A DNA stretch of 64,000 nucleotides, from assembly GCA_949752735.1 (NCBI GenBank), contig OX457038.1, positions 16,763,081 to 16,827,080 on the forward strand. Reading direction: 5' to 3'. Below the pieces are notes generated by a model. It had not been told where the DNA came from and made no database searches. It saw only the letters and a program-made list of their open reading frames with translations. Both the position numbers and the translations under genes were made by a program. Of the stretch, positions 10,531 to 21,668 are shown piece by piece. Source of the DNA: Lumbricus terrestris. Its lineage: Eukaryota > Annelida > Clitellata > Crassiclitellata > Lumbricidae. Position 1 is the stretch's first letter; every line of letters starts with the position of its first letter.

Positions 10531-11637
10531 TTATTCCATTGGAATCCAATTTTCTGGAAAGTGGTCTTCACGTTTCATATTCTTATTCTTGGACGCTGGG
10601 GAATTTCGTCCAGGGGAGTTGGCATAGTAGATGGTTGTACCTCCTGCAAGCCATGCCGACCACCATCCGTAACTTCCTGTCGACATGATGACATGATCAC
10701 ACATTGACAATATCGCCATATCCTGAACATTCGTATGACCGAAAGAGAATGTCACATTCGCCAACGCACTGTCATTAAAATAAATAAACTTTGTCGTCCA
10801 TTCTTCATCCAACGAAGCCACTATGAACTGTGTACGGCCATATTTCTCGACGAAGTACTTCATAGCCTTCTGGAAATAAACTTCAGTCCCAACAGTGAAA
10901 CCAACTTTTATGCTACTCTCTGTGAGAAAATCTCCGCGTCTGACGTGTATGCCGACTCGCAAAAAAGTTTGTATTCTCCATTCTAGTGGAATGTTTGCCT
11001 CAATGAACTTTGATGCGATCTGTCTAGTATCAGGTCTAAAATTAAAGTGATGCCGGAGGCGATATTTAATGAATCGCAAATATCTCCAGCTCTGAAAATA
11101 TCCCTTTAAAATTATTGACTTGTTCGAAGTTTTCGAATCATTTACTACGGACTTCGCCAGGTTCGCATCAAATGCCGGATTTGACTCCTTGAACTCGTAT
11201 TTTGGACAACCATCTTTTAGTATTCTAACGTTTAGGTCAAAGGCAGCTTTAAAAGTATCAGCGCCACGGCTATGAGGCAGAACAACTTCTCTCCCAGTAA
11301 GATCTGCTACGTGAAGAGCTGCAGCAAAACACCACATTTGATTTCCAAGTCCGAAATTCAGCATGTGCTCCGTCGCACTGACGTAATGAGAACAATTGGG
11401 GTCAATCCAAGAGGTCGCGACTCTTATTGACTGACCATTGTTTACGTGACTATTGTTGACTTCACCATTGGCGCTGAATCGTCGTCCAAATGCAAAACTG
11501 ACCTGGTGTACTGAGGTGTAATACGACGTGTAGCAAACAATCACCGCAGCGCAGCAACCAGTTATGATAACAAGAGTGAGCCACAATTTATTTCTGCAGT
11601 GTCCAGCAGTTGCTGGTATCTGTTGAGAGGTCTTCAT
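10531..11637 (-). CDS. GT11 alpha-1,2-fucosyltransferase-like type II membrane protein
   Basis: The predicted enzyme moves fucose from GDP-fucose in alpha-1,2 linkage onto galactose-containing glycans in the Golgi lumen. I start at the methionine at 11635-11637, giving 368 residues, because it lies just before a short cytosolic tail and one membrane segment (about residues 18-40), the usual type II layout. Family motifs are present: GLGNQM (96-101), the GDP-fucose-binding HVRRGDF (231-237), and the C-terminal block DMAILSMCDH with STGSYGWWSAWLAGG (306-333). NDS and NVT are potential glycosylation sites. The frame stays open 37 codons further upstream, but a good splice acceptor (TTTCTTGTAG, boundary at 11677/11678) suggests that part is 5' UTR and intron. 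The coding region is a single exon. Family membership is well supported; the exact acceptor sugar is not visible. Confidence 0.9.
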   Translation of the reverse strand: MKTSQQIPATAGHCRNKLWLTLVIITGCCAAVIVCYTSYYTSVHQVSFAFGRRFSANGEVNNSHVNNGQSIRVATSWIDPNCSHYVSATEHMLNFGLGNQMWCFAAALHVADLTGREVVLPHSRGADTFKAAFDLNVRILKDGCPKYEFKESNPAFDANLAKSVVNDSKTSNKSIILKGYFQSWRYLRFIKYRLRHHFNFRPDTRQIASKFIEANIPLEWRIQTFLRVGIHVRRGDFLTESSIKVGFTVGTEVYFQKAMKYFVEKYGRTQFIVASLDEEWTTKFIYFNDSALANVTFSFGHTNVQDMAILSMCDHVIMSTGSYGWWSAWLAGGTTIYYANSPGRNSPASKNKNMKREDHFPENWIPME

Positions 11638-11677
11638 CTCAGCCAAGTAAGTATGTAGACCGTCTGATGGTGGATCA
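11638..11677 (-). other. Likely 5' UTR part of the fucosyltransferase-like exon
   Basis: On the minus strand a pyrimidine-rich TTATTTCTTGTAG ends at 11678, followed by about 40 bases before the chosen start codon. An upstream non-coding exon is implied but I could not locate it. Confidence 0.45.
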
Positions 11678-12037
11678 CTACAAGAAATAAATTGGAGACA
11701 AAGGTTTAACAGCTGTTTCTGATACAGATATATATATATGGGCAACATTTTCTGAGAATGGCACTCAATGACACCCCAAGGTCAAATTTTTATGCTGTCA
11801 CAAAAAAACTAAATTGGGTCTTTTTAGGTTAAATCAATACATTGACCCAGCATGACCATTTCCGATTTTGATGAAAGCTTGGAAAGGTGGTAGAACCCAA
11901 TGGTGGGTAGGCCTACAAGGCTCAAACCGCTGTATCTCAGCTCAAAATAAAATTGTTAGCTGATCAGCGTGCACTCGAGAGGCGTTACATAAATAAGTTC
12001 GAGCCAAATGGCCCGATATGCACCCACGGGACAAGGC

Positions 12038-12983
12038 CAGGGGCTTCTATCCCCCCTAAGCAACCGGGCGCAATCCACTTTCTTCCCCCCTTTTCTGGAC
12101 CGGCCTTCCTCTATGTATGCAATATAATGCAATCTAGCGCATGCCCTCCTCTAGTGTGGGAATGAAGGTTTGTTTGGAGAGGGACAAACGAGCATCCAGC
12201 AGACGATCGCCGAAGCATGTGTAGCGCCGAGAAGGGACCTGGCATGGGGAGGGAATGTGTCCCTCCCCATAAGAAATTTTTGCGATTTCCGCATTGCAAT
12301 TTCAGCATTTTAAGCTATCCTCTTATCAAAATGACTCTACTGTTTCAGTGGAAGAATTGCTTCCAAAATTGGGTAACCATGTTTTGCGCCTCTGATCAGC
12401 GTGCACTCGAGAGGCGTTACATAAATTTTTAGAGCACAATGCAATAAAATAAAATACAATATAGGTCCTACATTGTAAGCCCACTTAATAATGATGTTGC
12501 TTTACTAAGTGTTCATGAACCAAATTTAACTGTCTGAAATTTGAAAGATAACATTGGAGAGAAGCCATTTAGTTGTGCAAAGTAGTATATGTATTAACAT
12601 TATTTTTTCAATTATATATAATTATAATCATGTAATATGATTTTTTATAGTATATTTTAGCTGTTATAGCAGTTCATGTAGGCTAATTAAAAAATGCAGA
12701 TAGTAGCCTAACTAAAAACTCAAAGTGTATAAAGTGTATAGGCCTACATTTTGCTAAAAAAACTATTAGGCCTACCATTTTGTCCAAATTTATATGGAGG
12801 GGAAGTATTTTCTGGGGGATCTTCCTTTACTATCTTCCTTTGGTGATGCCTAGATTGAACGCTGCCCTCCATGTCCGACCTTCCCCCCAACCGACGTGAA
12901 TTTTGACTGTCTTTTGATTCCCCTCCCCCTATTTTTCACTGGGCGCAAGCTGCGCCCGCCATGTATAGGGATAGAAACCCCTG
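12038..12983. mobile_element. hAT-type element, CAGGGGCTTCTATCCC termini
   Basis: Left end CAGGGGCTTCTATCCC and right end GGGATAGAAACCCCTG are inverted repeats with one mismatch. The flanks are an exact 8-bp duplication, GACAAGGC (12030-12037 and 12984-12991). The 946-bp interior has no transposase. A segment of about 33 bp (GATCAGCGTGCACTCGAGAG and what follows) occurs both just outside the left end (about 11961) and inside (about 12393). Confidence 0.85.
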
Positions 12984-13327
12984 GACAAGGCTTAAACCGC
13001 TGTATCTCAGCTCCTATTGCATCCAGAAACAAAAGTGAAATATCAAAATAAAGCATGCATCCATAAGCATTAAGCAGCTCTCTTGAAGATCTAGCTGGGC
13101 AGAATAACGAAATCAAATACTCATGTAGGCTAATTAACTTCGCTAGCCCTGTGGTCAGCGGTGCCCAGCCATCCGTCACATTACTTCAATGTCACTTTGT
13201 TTAACGGACGATCCTGTTTCTTAAACCCGTAGGCTACAAGGGTTCCTTTGTTTGAGTTGAGTGATGAAGAAAGCAGACGAAATGTGTGCATTGGTTTTGG
13301 CAATACAGGTTGTGGCCTGTTCCACGG

Positions 13328-13486
13328 AGAATTCGTGACTCGGAAACCGAGTCACCGAGTCAAATTTCGAGTCCAGGGCTTCGAGTCCGAGTTCAAGTCC
13401 GAGTCCTGACAGTCCGAGTCCAAGTCCGAGTCCACAGAAAATCGGTCTCGAGTCGGACTCGAGTCTTTTGCCGGACTGCTATAACC
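13328..13486. repeat. GAGTCCGAGTC-rich repeat, probable transposon end
   Basis: Stacked GAGTCCGAGTCC-type units in both orientations. It ends near GACTCGAGTCTTTTGCCGG. The design resembles the sub-repeated ends of the 5631-9471 element, but I see no clear target duplication. Confidence 0.5.
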
Positions 13487-14229
13487 TATAATATTATGGT
13501 GTTAAAAATGTCCTTCTTGTTCACACGACCTTTGACGTAGACGCTACTGTTTGATGGTTCTGTTGATGATCACGTGATCAAACACCTGCCACTCTTCAAT
13601 CAGACGCGCCCTACGGTTATCGATGTCATGAATACGGGAACGAAAAATGCGCTCCTCCAGTAGGCCTACATGTACCCAGCTGCTACTCCGGATCGAGGTG
13701 CGGATCGACTGCTGCAGGCGGTTACAGCTGCGGGATACGAGGCCGAGTGTCTCCCGAGACTACTACTGCGTCTACGGTCGTGTCTCCGTGAACAGGGATA
13801 TTTTGATTTTTTTTATCATAAAACGCTTTATAAAGAGCCCTAAAATGGTCATGTGCTTTGATTTGGGTCATTGTTATTGCATGCCTCAGTAATCGGGGAC
13901 CAATTGATAGAAGATAGTGCCTCTTGAAAGGTACTATATAATTCCCTCAGTTGTAATTATTCTGAAATTCTCTAGGATATTTTAAAGGTACCTTAGTTTC
14001 ACAATTTAAATGGACAAAAAGAGGTAAGTAAGGCCTACGTCTAAGGTGATAAGAAATATCAGAAGTAATTATCAAGGAGGTACATGTAGTTACACAAAGC
14101 CAAGCATTTGGTGACGATATTATCAATAAGAGTCGCAGAATGATCAGTTATTCTGGTAGGTCTAGTTATGATGGGCAAGAAGTGGTGAGCTAATAAGCAA
14201 TTATAGAAATTAGTAGTTTGCTTGTGTAG

Positions 14230-14425
14230 CCTATATTTACTTTTAGGAGGTCAATATTGAAGTCTTCTAGAAGTATAATATCTTTGTTTTAATGAGTAAT
14301 TTCAGAAAGTAGAACTTTAACATCCTCAGTAAATTTATCAAGCTCAAGACCCGGTGGTCTATATAAGACCATAGTCACCCTACTAATAGGAGCCAGATTT
14401 GACAGGAATTTTTAAAAATAGACTC
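14230..14425 (-). pseudogene. LINE endonuclease fragment
   Basis: On the minus strand the segment reads VLYRPPGLELDKF, then an acidic helix, then IILLEDFNIDLL. This matches the YRPP and GDFN blocks of apurinic-like LINE endonucleases, which nick the target DNA. It lies just downstream of the ORF1 remnant on the same strand, so both belong to one CR1-type LINE copy. The glycine usually before DFN is replaced (EDFN), and the reverse transcriptase is missing. Confidence 0.65.
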
Positions 14426-14489
14426 TAACACATCATGCTTCATAGAGTATAGCTAGTCCAAAGGCAGGAGGTCGTCAAGCTGCTGCAAG

Positions 14490-15407
14490 GAGATGTAATG
14501 ATCTTAGTCGGCTTCTCCTTAAGTTTGTCTGATAGCTTGAGTAGAAGTGTCCCTCCGGAGGTCCATGCATGTAGAGTGGATTCTCTTGTCCTTCAGTAGT
14601 CGTCGAGTTCTTGCGAAGATGTCAAGTCAAGTGCTCGTTGATGTAGATGGAAGAAGACTTGGAGCTGGGTGAGTGCCAGAGGGTCTTGCGAGCAGCAAAG
14701 ACTGTATCACGCACGCATCTTCCCAAGAAGCTAATGATCAGGAGCCGAGGTGCTCCCTTGTTTTTGTTGGGTATTCTATGAGCAAAAGAAATATCAACCT
14801 CGGTCACTGGTACCTGGAGACGAGTGGTGAAGAACTCCAATGCATCCCAGACGGCCGGATGGCGGAACTGTACGAAAGTTGGTTTGGATGTAGATTCAGA
14901 AGCACATCCTGGTGAAGATTCTGGTAGACCGTGGATCACCAGATTGCTTAGGCGAGATGACTTCTCGGATTCTTCAAGCTGTGATTTCAGTAGCGAATTT
15001 TCAGTTTCGAGAGTGGAAATGTGCTATCGTAGTACTCCAAAAAATTTTGACAAGTGGTCACTTGCGAATTTTTCGACCCTCGCCTCAACCAGAGCCTCCA
15101 GCTTGGAGGTAAACTTAATGGCCAGTTTCTCGAAAGATGCTTCGATTGCTGCATCAATAGATGGCGCGAGGGTGACCGTCAGCCCAGCTTGTCTAAGCTC
15201 TTCATCATTCCGCAAAAACCAACGTGGCATAACAGAAAAGGTCAGATGGTCACAATCACAAACAAGGTGCGACTGCACATGTATGTACCAAATGTAGATT
15301 GTTGCTATTAACCAGAGCGCTGCATTATGGGATGTGCCCAGTAGGTCGCAGTGCTCTATTTGAGCAAATTGTGGGTAGCCATCTTGCTTTTGTAACCTGC
15401 CACTCAA
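14490..15407 (-). pseudogene. LINE ORF1 (coiled-coil/RRM-type) with premature stop and frameshift
   Basis: The frame from 15407 encodes an acidic-basic helical region and a coiled coil (TLETENSLLKSQLEESEKSS). It then has VIHGLPES, VDISFAHRIPN, RLLIISFLGRCVRDTVFAAR and IYINEHLT. The last blocks are typical of LINE ORF1 proteins, which bind LINE RNA as trimers. A single TAG at 15024-15026 splits an otherwise continuous frame, and a frameshift near 14620 separates the end (FARTRRLLKDK). Strictly, the copy is one nonsense and one indel from open over this length. A fragment of its endonuclease follows. Confidence 0.75.
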
Positions 15408-15644
15408 TTTTCAGGATCAGTAATATAAAATATGGGTAGGCCTATCAAATGTTGCATTTGATGATGTAGGCCTAAGCCAAAAGGCCGGTGTAGTAGAAGC
15501 TGAGATATAGAAGTTTGAACATCGACCGGTCAGCGGAAATCAACAGGTTTTTGTCAATTTCGTTGACCCAAATTTCGGACACCAATCGCCCCCAAAATCG
15601 AAAATTCTGGGTTTCAACATTTTTCATTGTGATTTAGAATCATA

Positions 15645-15687
15645 CCAAATTTTAGGCATACCTGGGAACGGCGGTCCCAAATTATAA
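15645..15687. repeat. Inverted repeat, left member (pairs with 21323-21362)
   Basis: A stretch of about 40 bp containing ACCTGGGAACGGCGGTCCCA also occurs in reverse complement at 21323-21362. The pair encloses the GAAGCTGGAT array and the LTR-like repeats. It may be the outer ends of a large element or two copies of a dispersed repeat. Confidence 0.6.
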
Positions 15688-15826
15688 CAATAAATAAATC
15701 AACCTGACGTGTCGTAATAGCGCAGTGTTTGGGATGGGTGCATAGAAACGATGTTTTGCACTCCACACTTATAAAACGACCAGCAGACTTCCAGCGTCAC
15801 GAGCTGTTTGTAATGCTGCACTACCA

Positions 15827-16255
15827 CGCTTGAGAAATAGAAGCTGGATGAAGACCTTTTACTGGTGAAATGGAGGCTGGATTGATGAAAAAATTCAAGT
15901 GAAATAGACGCTGGATGAAGACCCTTTACAGGTGAAATGGAAAAAACGCAAGTGAAATAGAAGCTGGATTGACGAAAGTTACGCATGAGAAATCGAAGCT
16001 GGATTGACGAAAATAACGCATGAGAAATAGAACCTAGATGAAGACCCTTTACAGGTGAAATGGAGGCTGGATTGATGAAAAAACGCAAGAGAATTGGATT
16101 CTGGATGAAGGTTCTTTTCCAGATGAAATAGAAGCTGGATTGACGAGAATAACGCATGAGACATAGAAGCTAGATGAAGGTATTTCTACATGTGAAATAG
16201 AAGCTGGATTGATGAAGAAATGCTTAAGAAATGGATGCTGGATGAAAAACCCACA
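15827..16255 (+). repeat. GAAGCTGGAT monomer array (foldback-family arm)
   Basis: A half-unit of about 35 bp, GAAATAGAAGCTGGAT plus a spacer, is repeated with two alternating spacers. One spacer is GAAGACCCTTTTACAGGTG-like and the other TGATGAAAAAACGC-like, so the full period is about 70 bp. The array begins after CACGCTTGAG, the same lead-in that starts the arrays at 25831 and 39257. It stops abruptly at the LTR-like repeat at 16260. Confidence 0.85.
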
Positions 16256-16259
16256 CTTT

Positions 16260-17640
16260 TGTGCGTCTCTATAAGATTGCACTTGATATAGCGCCTTTTA
16301 ATAGTAATTGTAGTTAACTATGTGTAGGTATGAATGTATGAAGGATGTATGTGTGTGGGGTAATAGGTGGGAGAACGTAGACTGATTATCTAGACCACGC
16401 TGACAGTTGCAGAATTCAGGCCTGATAATCTAGCCCACGCTGACGGAGGGAAAACTTTGTCCTACTTCTTTCCGTGTCTTTGCCAGTGGATGGCGTGGCA
16501 TACAGACAGGGACCGCGGCACTCATTTTGGAAGGAGGCAGACGGACAAAGGGAGAAAGCAAGCAGAAACAGCCGTTTCTGCTGATGCGAATCTGGAAGTG
16601 TATAAAAGGGAGTGAAGACGAACAATCGAGGCCTTTCACGTTGTGTTCGATCAGGAGAGTCGACGTTGTGCTCGTTCGAGGAGAAGATGTGAATTGCGGC
16701 CCGCCGCGCCCTGGCGATCGATGGTCCAGGACGGCGTTAAAGATTATTGGAACTGGAGTTTCGTGGAGGCGTTAAAGATACGATGAGGAGCTGAGGATTT
16801 CGTGAGGGGAATATTCCGAGAAGTTAAAGAGGCTTTTACGTTGCGCTCGGTGGCAGAGACGATGTAAAGATTCGAAGAGGAGCAGAGGATTTCGTGGATG
16901 AGCGTTCCACGACGATGAGGATTTCGCGGATTTCGTGAGAGGAAGTTGCCGCGAAGTTAAAGAAGCAGTGACGACGTCGACCTTGGATCAAAACGGATCA
17001 GGATCGGAAGCGTTACTGGAAACAGAGGATTTAGAGGATTGCCGTGAGGAGATATGCCACGAGGATTGTGATTTGTGTATTTGAGGATTCGAGGATTTCG
17101 TGGAAGGACAGTCCACGCGTGAAGTGAAGCAGATTATTTTGGGATCAAACGGATCGAGATCGTCTGCGATGGTGATAGAGCGAGTTACGTAAGACTGTGC
17201 TCTTCTTTACGACGAAGGCATCGGACGAGCTACGAGGATGAGGATTGCTCAGGCCTAACTGGAACTGTTGGAGGATCGAGTAAGCACGCGTCTATTCGGA
17301 GGATAGGACGAATGGCTGGACTCGACAAAGAGGACGAAAGGAACTGGATTGCGAAGGAACTGAAACCGAACGATGCGAGGGTATGTTGCGTGGGCTATTA
17401 TAGCAAGTCAATGTTTATATATTGGGGAAAAACCCGTACATGAAATTCTCCCCCTTTATCAGCGGTTGCCATAGTTAAGCGGATGAATGAATGAGCGAGT
17501 GTGTGTTTTAATCTTTGCTATTGTTCTAGCGCCGTATTATGATTCGTGTTATTATTGTGAAATTGTGTTTAAGATACATAGCGGAAACGCTATTCAAATA
17601 CTGTGTCTGGATAATTCTGTATTTAGTGACTGAGTTAGTT
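16260..17640 (+). repeat. Long direct repeat, copy 1 (putative 5' LTR)
   Basis: This 1,381-bp segment recurs at 19399-20779 (offset 3,139) with no difference that I could find by eye. It starts TGTGCGTCTC. It holds a TATA box (TATAAAAGGG at 16601) preceded by GCCGTTTCTGCTGATG, which recurs before the TATA box at 26893. The right boundary is fuzzy: after 17640 and 20779 the two copies stay similar for about 40 bp before diverging. No short target duplication is seen. Confidence 0.75.
16601..16610 (+). promoter_or_regulatory. TATA box in putative 5' LTR
   Basis: TATAAAAGGG lies 35 bases after GCCGTTTCTGCTGATG. The identical box in the other copy is at 19740-19749. A related arrangement, GCCGTTTTATGCTGATG followed by TATAAAAA, is found at 26853-26900. 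Confidence 0.6.
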
Positions 17641-19398
17641 TAATGACGGGGATGACTGTAGAACGACTGGAGAGACGACAGAAGAAAGCTGACGCCAGAA
17701 AACAGTCGTGGGACGACATGTACTTCCGCGCCCCACTCGGGCGCTCACGCGTAAAAACGAAGGAATGTCAAAATGCCGACGTAGGATGGGATTCGAGTTG
17801 TAAAGTCTCTCTAGAACTGTACAATGGCGACGAGGTTGGTGATGTGAGAGTGAGAACAGAGCGTTACAATGATGAAGAGGCTGATGGGATAATCATGATT
17901 AAGGAAGATTAGTGATGATTAAGGAGGATTAAGGAAGATTAAGGATTGATGTAAATTAAGGGTGAGATGATCTGGGAAGATTTGAGTAGTTTAAGAGTGG
18001 ATGATTAGGCATGAGTAGGGATGATTAAGAACGATTAACGATGATTAACGATGATTAAGAATGATTAAGAACCGATAGATGATTTTTACGAAGGAACAGA
18101 ACGAAGGAGGAAGGATATACGACTGTAATGAAAACAGACATGGAAATAATACGACTATCAGACTAGAAGACAGGAAATGATTAAGATTTGATTAACGTAT
18201 GCGTGATGATATGATGATGATGTTGTTTTGATGGTGTTGAGCAAAACATTAACTACGGCAACTAGATCAAAATTTTGGGTATAATTATGGGTTTCCATTG
18301 AGCGATGATGCGAATGTTTCCAATGCATTCACGAGAGGGCGACACAAGTACAGGCCACCGTCACCGATATGCGTTACTCTGGTTATACGTACAACGAGTG
18401 ATGTAGCGATGACATCTGGGGCTTACTTTCTAACTGGAACGAGAACGATGGATTCAATGCTCCATGGCAACGCAAACTACGGGAAGCGAAACCAATAATA
18501 AGACAACTTCAGAAACTGTTCAGAAACTGTCGTCGAAAATATAAACGTTGCACCAGAGTAAAAGAAAAACAGTCGGATAAAACAGTCGTATATTATAATG
18601 GGAAAAACGGACTTAGCCATTCTCTGCGACGCTTCAACGGGCGTCAAAGACAACCCAGATGGACGGACGAATGCGACGGATGCGGGAGAAGCAGTCCGAT
18701 GCTTCACTGTTCGACGGAGGAGGAGAGGAGAAGGAGAGACGTCGTCAACCGGAAGCCTGACGAACAGACGACGCTGCGAGGAAACGAGATCCTCGACAGC
18801 CATGGATTTCTAGGGAGACTGCGCGGATGAACGGATGGAGAAACGAGGATGCACGTGGACGACGACGCGGAGGAGAAGGAGAGACGTCGTCAACCGGAAG
18901 TCTGACGCCGGACGAGCTGCGAGGAACGAGGTCCTCAGCAGCCAGGGACTTCTATGGATGGACGGATGGAAAAACGTGGACGACGATGCGGAGGAGAAGG
19001 AGGAAAACGTTCTGCAGAAGGAGAGACGACAGAAGAGAGCTATGGAAGCGCTCAAACGTTGTCTGTTCTTGTTAAATGCTTTATGAATTGTATCTGATTT
19101 ATTTTTGTGCGTGATTAGTATGTATAACGTGGTGAAGGACATTGATTAGTTATGAAGAGGATTAATGCATTGATTATTGTCGATTTGATTGATGTCGTTG
19201 AACTGTGAGAACATTGAAGTGCTATTTACGATCATGTAACTGTTGGAGACATTGCTATATAGTGTTTAGATTATAATAGGGATGGTGATTGAATGTAGCT
19301 ATATATAGGGATGACTGCATTGATTAATGTTAGAACCGGACACATTGTTAACTAAAATTAGACCTCGTGGTCTCGGTCTTTTTGTGTGTTGGGGAGAG
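17641..19398 (+). mobile_element. Interior of the LTR-like element, no gag or pol recognised
   Basis: The 1.76 kb interior opens with an 89-codon frame (17643-17912) rich in charged residues and without known motifs. It continues with GATTAAGGA-type short tandems (17890-18080). Three diverged copies of a block of about 120 bp containing GAGAAGGAGAGACGTCGTCA follow (18720-19040). It ends with a hairpin (ACCTCGTGGTCTCGG) and a purine run GGGGAGAG (19391-19398) directly before copy 2, a good polypurine-tract candidate. No protease, reverse transcriptase or integrase motif is visible, so any mobility would depend on other elements. Confidence 0.6.
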
Positions 19399-20779
19399 TG
19401 TGCGTCTCTATAAGATTGCACTTGATATAGCGCCTTTTAATAGTAATTGTAGTTAACTATGTGTAGGTATGAATGTATGAAGGATGTATGTGTGTGGGGT
19501 AATAGGTGGGAGAACGTAGACTGATTATCTAGACCACGCTGACAGTTGCAGAATTCAGGCCTGATAATCTAGCCCACGCTGACGGAGGGAAAACTTTGTC
19601 CTACTTCTTTCCGTGTCTTTGCCAGTGGATGGCGTGGCATACAGACAGGGACCGCGGCACTCATTTTGGAAGGAGGCAGACGGACAAAGGGAGAAAGCAA
19701 GCAGAAACAGCCGTTTCTGCTGATGCGAATCTGGAAGTGTATAAAAGGGAGTGAAGACGAACAATCGAGGCCTTTCACGTTGTGTTCGATCAGGAGAGTC
19801 GACGTTGTGCTCGTTCGAGGAGAAGATGTGAATTGCGGCCCGCCGCGCCCTGGCGATCGATGGTCCAGGACGGCGTTAAAGATTATTGGAACTGGAGTTT
19901 CGTGGAGGCGTTAAAGATACGATGAGGAGCTGAGGATTTCGTGAGGGGAATATTCCGAGAAGTTAAAGAGGCTTTTACGTTGCGCTCGGTGGCAGAGACG
20001 ATGTAAAGATTCGAAGAGGAGCAGAGGATTTCGTGGATGAGCGTTCCACGACGATGAGGATTTCGCGGATTTCGTGAGAGGAAGTTGCCGCGAAGTTAAA
20101 GAAGCAGTGACGACGTCGACCTTGGATCAAAACGGATCAGGATCGGAAGCGTTACTGGAAACAGAGGATTTAGAGGATTGCCGTGAGGAGATATGCCACG
20201 AGGATTGTGATTTGTGTATTTGAGGATTCGAGGATTTCGTGGAAGGACAGTCCACGCGTGAAGTGAAGCAGATTATTTTGGGATCAAACGGATCGAGATC
20301 GTCTGCGATGGTGATAGAGCGAGTTACGTAAGACTGTGCTCTTCTTTACGACGAAGGCATCGGACGAGCTACGAGGATGAGGATTGCTCAGGCCTAACTG
20401 GAACTGTTGGAGGATCGAGTAAGCACGCGTCTATTCGGAGGATAGGACGAATGGCTGGACTCGACAAAGAGGACGAAAGGAACTGGATTGCGAAGGAACT
20501 GAAACCGAACGATGCGAGGGTATGTTGCGTGGGCTATTATAGCAAGTCAATGTTTATATATTGGGGAAAAACCCGTACATGAAATTCTCCCCCTTTATCA
20601 GCGGTTGCCATAGTTAAGCGGATGAATGAATGAGCGAGTGTGTGTTTTAATCTTTGCTATTGTTCTAGCGCCGTATTATGATTCGTGTTATTATTGTGAA
20701 ATTGTGTTTAAGATACATAGCGGAAACGCTATTCAAATACTGTGTCTGGATAATTCTGTATTTAGTGACTGAGTTAGTT
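19399..20779 (+). repeat. Long direct repeat, copy 2 (putative LTR)
   Basis: Second copy of the 1,381-bp repeat, apparently identical to copy 1 including the TATA box at 19740. A purine run precedes it. What follows (20780 onward) resembles the start of the interior after copy 1, suggesting a tandem or recombined arrangement in which copy 2 is shared between two interiors and the last LTR has been lost. Confidence 0.75.
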
Positions 20780-21300
20780 AACGACAGAAATGACTGTAGA
20801 ACGACTGGAGAGACGGAAGAGAACAGTGTGTGACTGTACTAAACTAGGCGACTATATACGTAGGCTATATATATATATCGATACTATATAGAGACTATAT
20901 ACGGGTCGAGATGCGAGTGACGGTAGAGGAAGTTAGGGGAAGTTGGCAAGAAGGAGGAGGAGGTTAAACGAACCCAAGTTGTGAAAGAAAACAATCGTAG
21001 GGCCAACGCCCTTCCGCGCCATGCTCGGCTGGACCTTGTCAAGAGAAGTGGAGAGAGGGCCTCGATGGTAAGAACCGAGGGGGTATCCCAAACAACCGGG
21101 GGTAGCGCCCCAGTTGGCCCTCTCGGGGACTACAACAACAATTCGACTGGGGCCAACCCCTTTTTCGGGTCGGGCGATGGAATGGCAGACTGGGGAGGGA
21201 TAGAAGACAGAAGCATGGAGATCCCTCGCAGTGGTGCCAGACCAGGCGCACGCGGAGGAGGGGTAGAATTGTACACTTTTTGCCCATCCAATACTCCGCA
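20780..21300 (+). mobile_element. Second interior fragment, related to 27240-27580
   Basis: It begins with the same ATGACTGTAGAACGACTGG as the first interior. The frame at 20981-21370 contains a GGGGTAGCGCCCCAGTTGGC stretch and later ACTGGGGCCAACCCC. Matching pieces in the same order occur at 27450-27545. This ties the LTR-like element to the element at 26.7-27.6 kb. Protein function is not recognised. Confidence 0.5.
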
Positions 21301-21322
21301 CTATCGATTTATGGAATTTTAT

Positions 21323-21362
21323 AATTTGGGACCGCCGTTCCCAGGTATGCCAAATTTTAACC
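21323..21362. repeat. Inverted repeat, right member (pairs with 15645-15687)
   Basis: TGGGACCGCCGTTCCCAGGT and its flanks are the reverse complement of the segment near 15665. Confidence 0.6.
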
Positions 21363-21668
21363 AAATCTAAGATGGTGATGCCAAGCATGAGTGTGTTGAT
21401 TTGACATCGAATGCCCCATTGTCAAAACGCAATACATTAATCCCAAACAACTTGTTTAGAAGTGTTTAATCTAGCCTAATTTCAACAAATACAACACCCG
21501 AAGGCTACGTCTACATAGTTTCCATCGAAACCAAAGCTGTTAAATCCAGACCGGTAGCTGCTATAACGCAGCTCAATCACTACATTGCCCAAAACACGGT
21601 AAACGGTAGAAAATGCGTGTATCCTTCATTTTCTTGTAAATTTCTAATACCTTTATAGCAAAATTCTG

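Noticed and set aside
16560..16600. Hammerhead ribozyme in the LTR-like repeats (CTGATG motif)
   Set aside because: The conserved CUGAUGA followed by GAAA core is not complete here nor in the similar stretch near 26868.
17643..17912. gag gene of the LTR-like element
   Set aside because: The 89-codon frame has no zinc knuckle or capsid motif and does not continue into pol.
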